A stretch of 64,000 nt of DNA from Macrotrachela quadricornifera (taxonomy: Eukaryota; Rotifera; Eurotatoria; Philodinida; Philodinidae): positions 150,211 to 214,210 of the forward strand of contig JAJEKB010021015.1 of assembly GCA_022393335.1 (NCBI GenBank). The letters run 5' to 3'. The notes under the pieces are model-generated. The model had not been told where the DNA came from, did no database searches, and saw only the letters and a program-made list of their open reading frames with translations. Shown here one piece after another: positions 60,401-64,000 of the stretch (position 1 is its first letter; each line of letters starts with the position of its first letter). The position numbers and the translations under genes are program-made.

Positions 60401-63400
60401 TATTCAATAAATTAACCTTAAAAGAAAATTTTTAATTTAAAAAGAAAAAAAATATTTTTTTTTATTCATATTACTTGAAAAAATCTTATTCCAATTTTAT
60501 ATGGATTATTTGAACAAAATAATTTTGAACATGTTCGATAATCATATTCATATTTATAATACGTTATAAGACGATATTTAACATTAATAATTCTATGTGC
60601 ATTACATAAATTAAGTAAACTAAATGGATTATTATTTATTGTTTGTTCATATAATATATCAAATGTTGATTTATCATCAGTTGATTGTCCATAATAAACA
60701 AGACCATTAATAGCTATATCTAATGAATTTGTTATACGACTATAACCAAATAAAATTGATTGTTTTGGTAAAAGAAATTCAAAACCTATATAACGACTAT
60801 GTTCAATATGTATACGTTCAATAGCTGGTGTACGATAAATTGTTTGTATAGCTGGTTGATAATCATTTGTTTCAGATATTAAAACATAACGAAGTAATGA
60901 TTGATCGTTTATTGTATAATCTAATGATGATAAATCTTCTTCATATTCACTATTTGCAAAACGAATACCATTCCAAGATTGTGGACTTTCATAAGTTCTA
61001 GAAAGAACAATAAACGAAACAATTTATATATTTAAAAAAAAATAAAATTCTATATACGAACGGTGATGAATGTGGTAATGGATGTCCACCAAGATTATTT
61101 GAAAATTCTGGTTGAAATTTTGAATTAAGTGAATAAAAAATATTATCATCATAACATGATATATAAAATAATTTTGAACATATTTGATTATTTTCATTTG
61201 TATATGAACATGATGATATTGACGGTTCATTTCCTGAACAATCAATTTTTTCTTGCCATATTGGTAATTTTTGATAATCAAATAAATAAAATGAATCTGA
61301 ATGTGCAAGAACATTTTTCCATGGTAAACCAAGTTGATGACATATTAAACGATAAGAAAATAATTGACGAAATGTATCATAACATGCATATGACCAATCA
61401 CGACGTGTCCAATTATATATTTGAAGAAAACCTTCATTTCGTGTTCGACCAACATCAAGACGAATTTGTAAACGATCAATTAGAGGATTATACTAAAACA
61501 AATATTATACGCTATTTTAATTTAAAAATATTCTAAGAAGTGATAGGCAGGTGAAACTCCGGAGCCGAGTATTAGTATAAATTTTCCTATTTTAGTAGAG
61601 TCAGAGCTATCCACCTCTGACTCTAAATAAGTATTCGATATTCAAGTATTTATTCTATCGGCAATATTAAGTAGAAATTTTTCAAAGATTTTACCATTAT
61701 GAATAAAAGTCTTTTCCTAGTATTTATTATTTTTTAATTGAGTTTGAATTAATGGTACCTATTCTTGTATCCGAAGACGATCAGATAGTCAGAACTGATC
61801 ATCTAGAGTTCCTCAGATCTCAATAGAATCGTTTTGACGCAGCCCATTCTTAATCAGCCAGCGACCTCTCGAGATATTTTCGAATTACAAATAATCGCAA
61901 AACGTAGGAAAATATGTGAATCGGCTAGATTATATGTATCTTCACAAGCGAAATAAAATTAATAGATTGTTTCTCTCATTAACCATCATACTCAATGGAA
62001 GAATGATAATATTGATCTTCGGACAAATCAATAATTAATCTGTACCGAAGCTATTTTTCATTGAAACTTATCGAGAGAATCTTTCGAAAAAGAAAAGAAA
62101 TTTACAAAACTATACACTGAAAAAATGTGATTTTTTCCTATAAGATCAACTTTCATCTGAATTTCGTCAAAGGATTGGTTTGGGATTTGACAGACAAAAA
62201 AGAGAGTACATGACTCGTTCAGTATTCCATTAAAGTCAAGGATTCGATCCTATTGTTTGTTTTAATACAGAACTTTAATAACTTCTTATGATAAATATAT
62301 TTGAACAAAATTTTTCTGTACCTTATGTTTTGAAAATGGAGTTTCATCAATAAAATGATATTGAAATGGATTATGTCCATTTGCAATTTGTTCCATAACA
62401 AATTGTTTATTTGCTAATTTCATAACAATAGGATCTTTTGGTGTCCCACTAGCATTTAAATGTCCTAAAACTAATAAACCAGTATTAGGTGCAAAATGAA
62501 GTTCAACACCAGGTTCAATAGTTAATCGAGCTCCTGGCATAACAATTAAATCTCCATTAATTAAATATGGTTCACGTCTTTTATGTATTAATGTATTTGA
62601 TGTTATTAAACCTCTTAATGGTCTATTCATTTGTAAAATTGTTTGTATTGGTAATTTAACTTGTGCACATGTTAATTCTCTACAAGCAAGAAATGGATTC
62701 CATTTAACATATGCATGATCAGAACGTTTTGTAAAATCTAATATTCGATTTTGTATAGCTTGTCCAACATCAGAATTCCACCAATTAACAGTTGCATCTA
62801 ATGTTGTATTAATTGTATCTGTTAATATAGCAGCTATTAATTCATAATCATAATTAATATTTTCAAATAAATTTCGTTGTATTGTTATATTATGTGAACC
62901 AATTAAACGTATACATGATGATGGTAAATATGGATATTTTGTAAATAATGATGGTTTATTATTAATAAATTGATTAAATGTAATTGATGATTGATATAAA
63001 ATATCATTATGAAATGGTGCATGACCATTTGAATCAAATGAAAGTAAATTATTAACTTGATTATGTTGAAATATATTTCCATCAAGAAGAAAATCTTTTT
63101 CAATATGACGTAAATCAATTAATGATGTTTGATAATTAAAATTATTTTCAAATAATGAATATGTTAAATTAAATGATGTATGAAAACCAGTTAAACGTAT
63201 TGAACAATGTTCATTTGATATAAAAGAATTTTTATATATTCGAACAGAATGTGAAGGAATTGAATAGATTATTGGTGAACGTGTATAAATTGATTTTGTT
63301 GGAAAATATGGCCATATAGATAAACTAGCAAATATTGTTCGATTAAATGGATATAAACGTGGAAATGTTAGATTTAATAAAAGATCATGATTATGAGTAA

Positions 63401-64000
63401 AATTAGTATGAGTAATTTCAAAACGAATTAAACGATCAGAATATATTAATGGATGAGCATCAAGATTGAGTACTAGAAAAGAAGAAATTATTGATATTTC
63501 TTTTGAATTTTTGAAGTTACGGTTCCAATCTCGGCAACCGGGACTGGAACCGGAGCTGGTCCTGCATATCTCTAAGCAGTAAAGTACGAGTGAGATGGGT
63601 ACCCTGGATAGGAGTAGCACAATGTAGGTAAGATGAATGTCCCTTTGATGATAGACTATATAGGTGGAATGTGATATACTTGAAATAACGTCTCAAATTT
63701 GATACTATTGGATGTTTCTGATTTTTAGTTAAAATTTCTTGATTTTTTTTTATATCAATAAAATAAATTTTAACAATCGATTTATTTTTCTAACCTTGTT
63801 TATTATTAATAAAAATTGATCTATCAATTCTACATGTAAATTGTATTGGAATAAATGGTTTTCTTTGTTGTATAGTATCATTCATTAACATTCTTATATT
63901 TTCTTCAACTTTATTTGAATGAAGTTTTGTAGATTGATGATCAATTAATATACTTCGATTTTGATTATGTTCAAATAAACATTGATCTATTTGAATCGTA
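57451..64000 (-). CDS. bark: Bark beetle/Anakonda-like tricellular-junction transmembrane protein, 3' part
   Basis: Twelve minus-strand exons in the window: >64000-63795, 63472-62322, 61492-61062, 60997-60475, 60416-60188, 60134-59816, 59755-59618, 59282-59136, 59075-58971, 58921-58752, 58683-58363 and 58307-57451. All phases close over about 1,530 codons; the N-terminus lies beyond the right edge. Order of domains: parallel beta-helix (PbH1-like) text with MPGARLTIEPGVELHFAPNT; an SRCR domain (RLQIRLDVGRTRNEGFLQI to KIDCSG...ISSCSY); further beta-helix segments with GCLRITIHASSGSK; NASLNFWGRIGD; a C-type-lectin-like domain (CDPGWILDDTLCYIYF to AFICEKG); one transmembrane helix (about 58265-58195); and a ~240-residue Ser/Thr/Pro-rich cytoplasmic tail ending ETDI, a class I PDZ-binding motif. 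Drosophila Bark/Anakonda organises tricellular septate junctions; an epithelial junction role here is inferred. The 828-nt intron at 61493-62321 is oversized. Confidence 0.9.
61597..61624. repeat. Perfect 10-bp hairpin in a Bark intron
   Basis: AGAGTCAGAG (61597-61606) pairs with CTCTGACTCT (61615-61624) across an 8-nt loop, inside the enlarged 828-nt intron. It may mark an inserted element whose ends I could not define. Confidence 0.7.

Noticed and set aside
61129..61536. 135-codon plus-strand frame
   Set aside because: It is antisense to the SRCR exon of the Bark-like gene, whose phases and domain match are clear.

Overview
The window looks like nuclear DNA of a small invertebrate, most likely a bdelloid rotifer such as Adineta or Rotaria; that assignment is inference. 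The DNA is strongly AT-rich. Genes are split by GT-AG introns of mostly 45-60 nt. Animal genes (a Bark/Anakonda-type junction protein, ECH1, TRNT1, PPCS, polyubiquitin, a Cdc42-like GTPase) sit beside genes of patchy or microbial-type distribution (a DUF697-type GTPase, an ADP-ribosyltransferase fused to LysM domains, an FkbM methyltransferase, a DyP-type peroxidase).

The window has two halves. Positions 1 to about 49,000 are gene-poor and repeat-rich. They hold an intronless GTPase (5258-6346), an ART-LysM fusion gene (14369-15719), an FkbM methyltransferase with a 1.47-kb intron (35822-38415), a Rho-family GTPase (41693-42277) and a five-exon DyP peroxidase on the minus strand (45740-47008). 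Between them are degenerate minisatellites with periods near 75, 51, 34, 33 and 14 bp, several MITE-like or foldback elements, an internally deleted piggyBac-like transposase relic (21091-21554), and a broken gene directly abutting a MITE (12282-12900). There is also a long gene desert from about 23,570 to 34,700.

From about 49,000 to the right edge the window is dense, conserved core genome: ECH1 (+), a coiled-coil hypothetical (-), TRNT1 (+), a three-unit polyubiquitin (+), PPCS (-), and the 3' part of a large Bark-beetle/Anakonda-like transmembrane gene (-) that runs off the right edge. Exon phases were checked by hand through every junction of the ART-LysM, FkbM, DyP, ECH1, TRNT1, polyubiquitin, PPCS and Bark models, and they close without stops. 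In this half, repeats are mostly confined to a few enlarged introns.

The genes do not form one pathway. The left half resembles the accessory chromatin described for bdelloid subtelomeres, and the right half a housekeeping block. The most unusual items are a tandem array near 7.7-8.2 kb in which each ~75-bp unit looks like a 21-26 nt micro-exon plus a ~50 nt intron on the minus strand, the ART+LysM+LysM architecture, and a TTAA-flanked element nested inside a larger inverted repeat.
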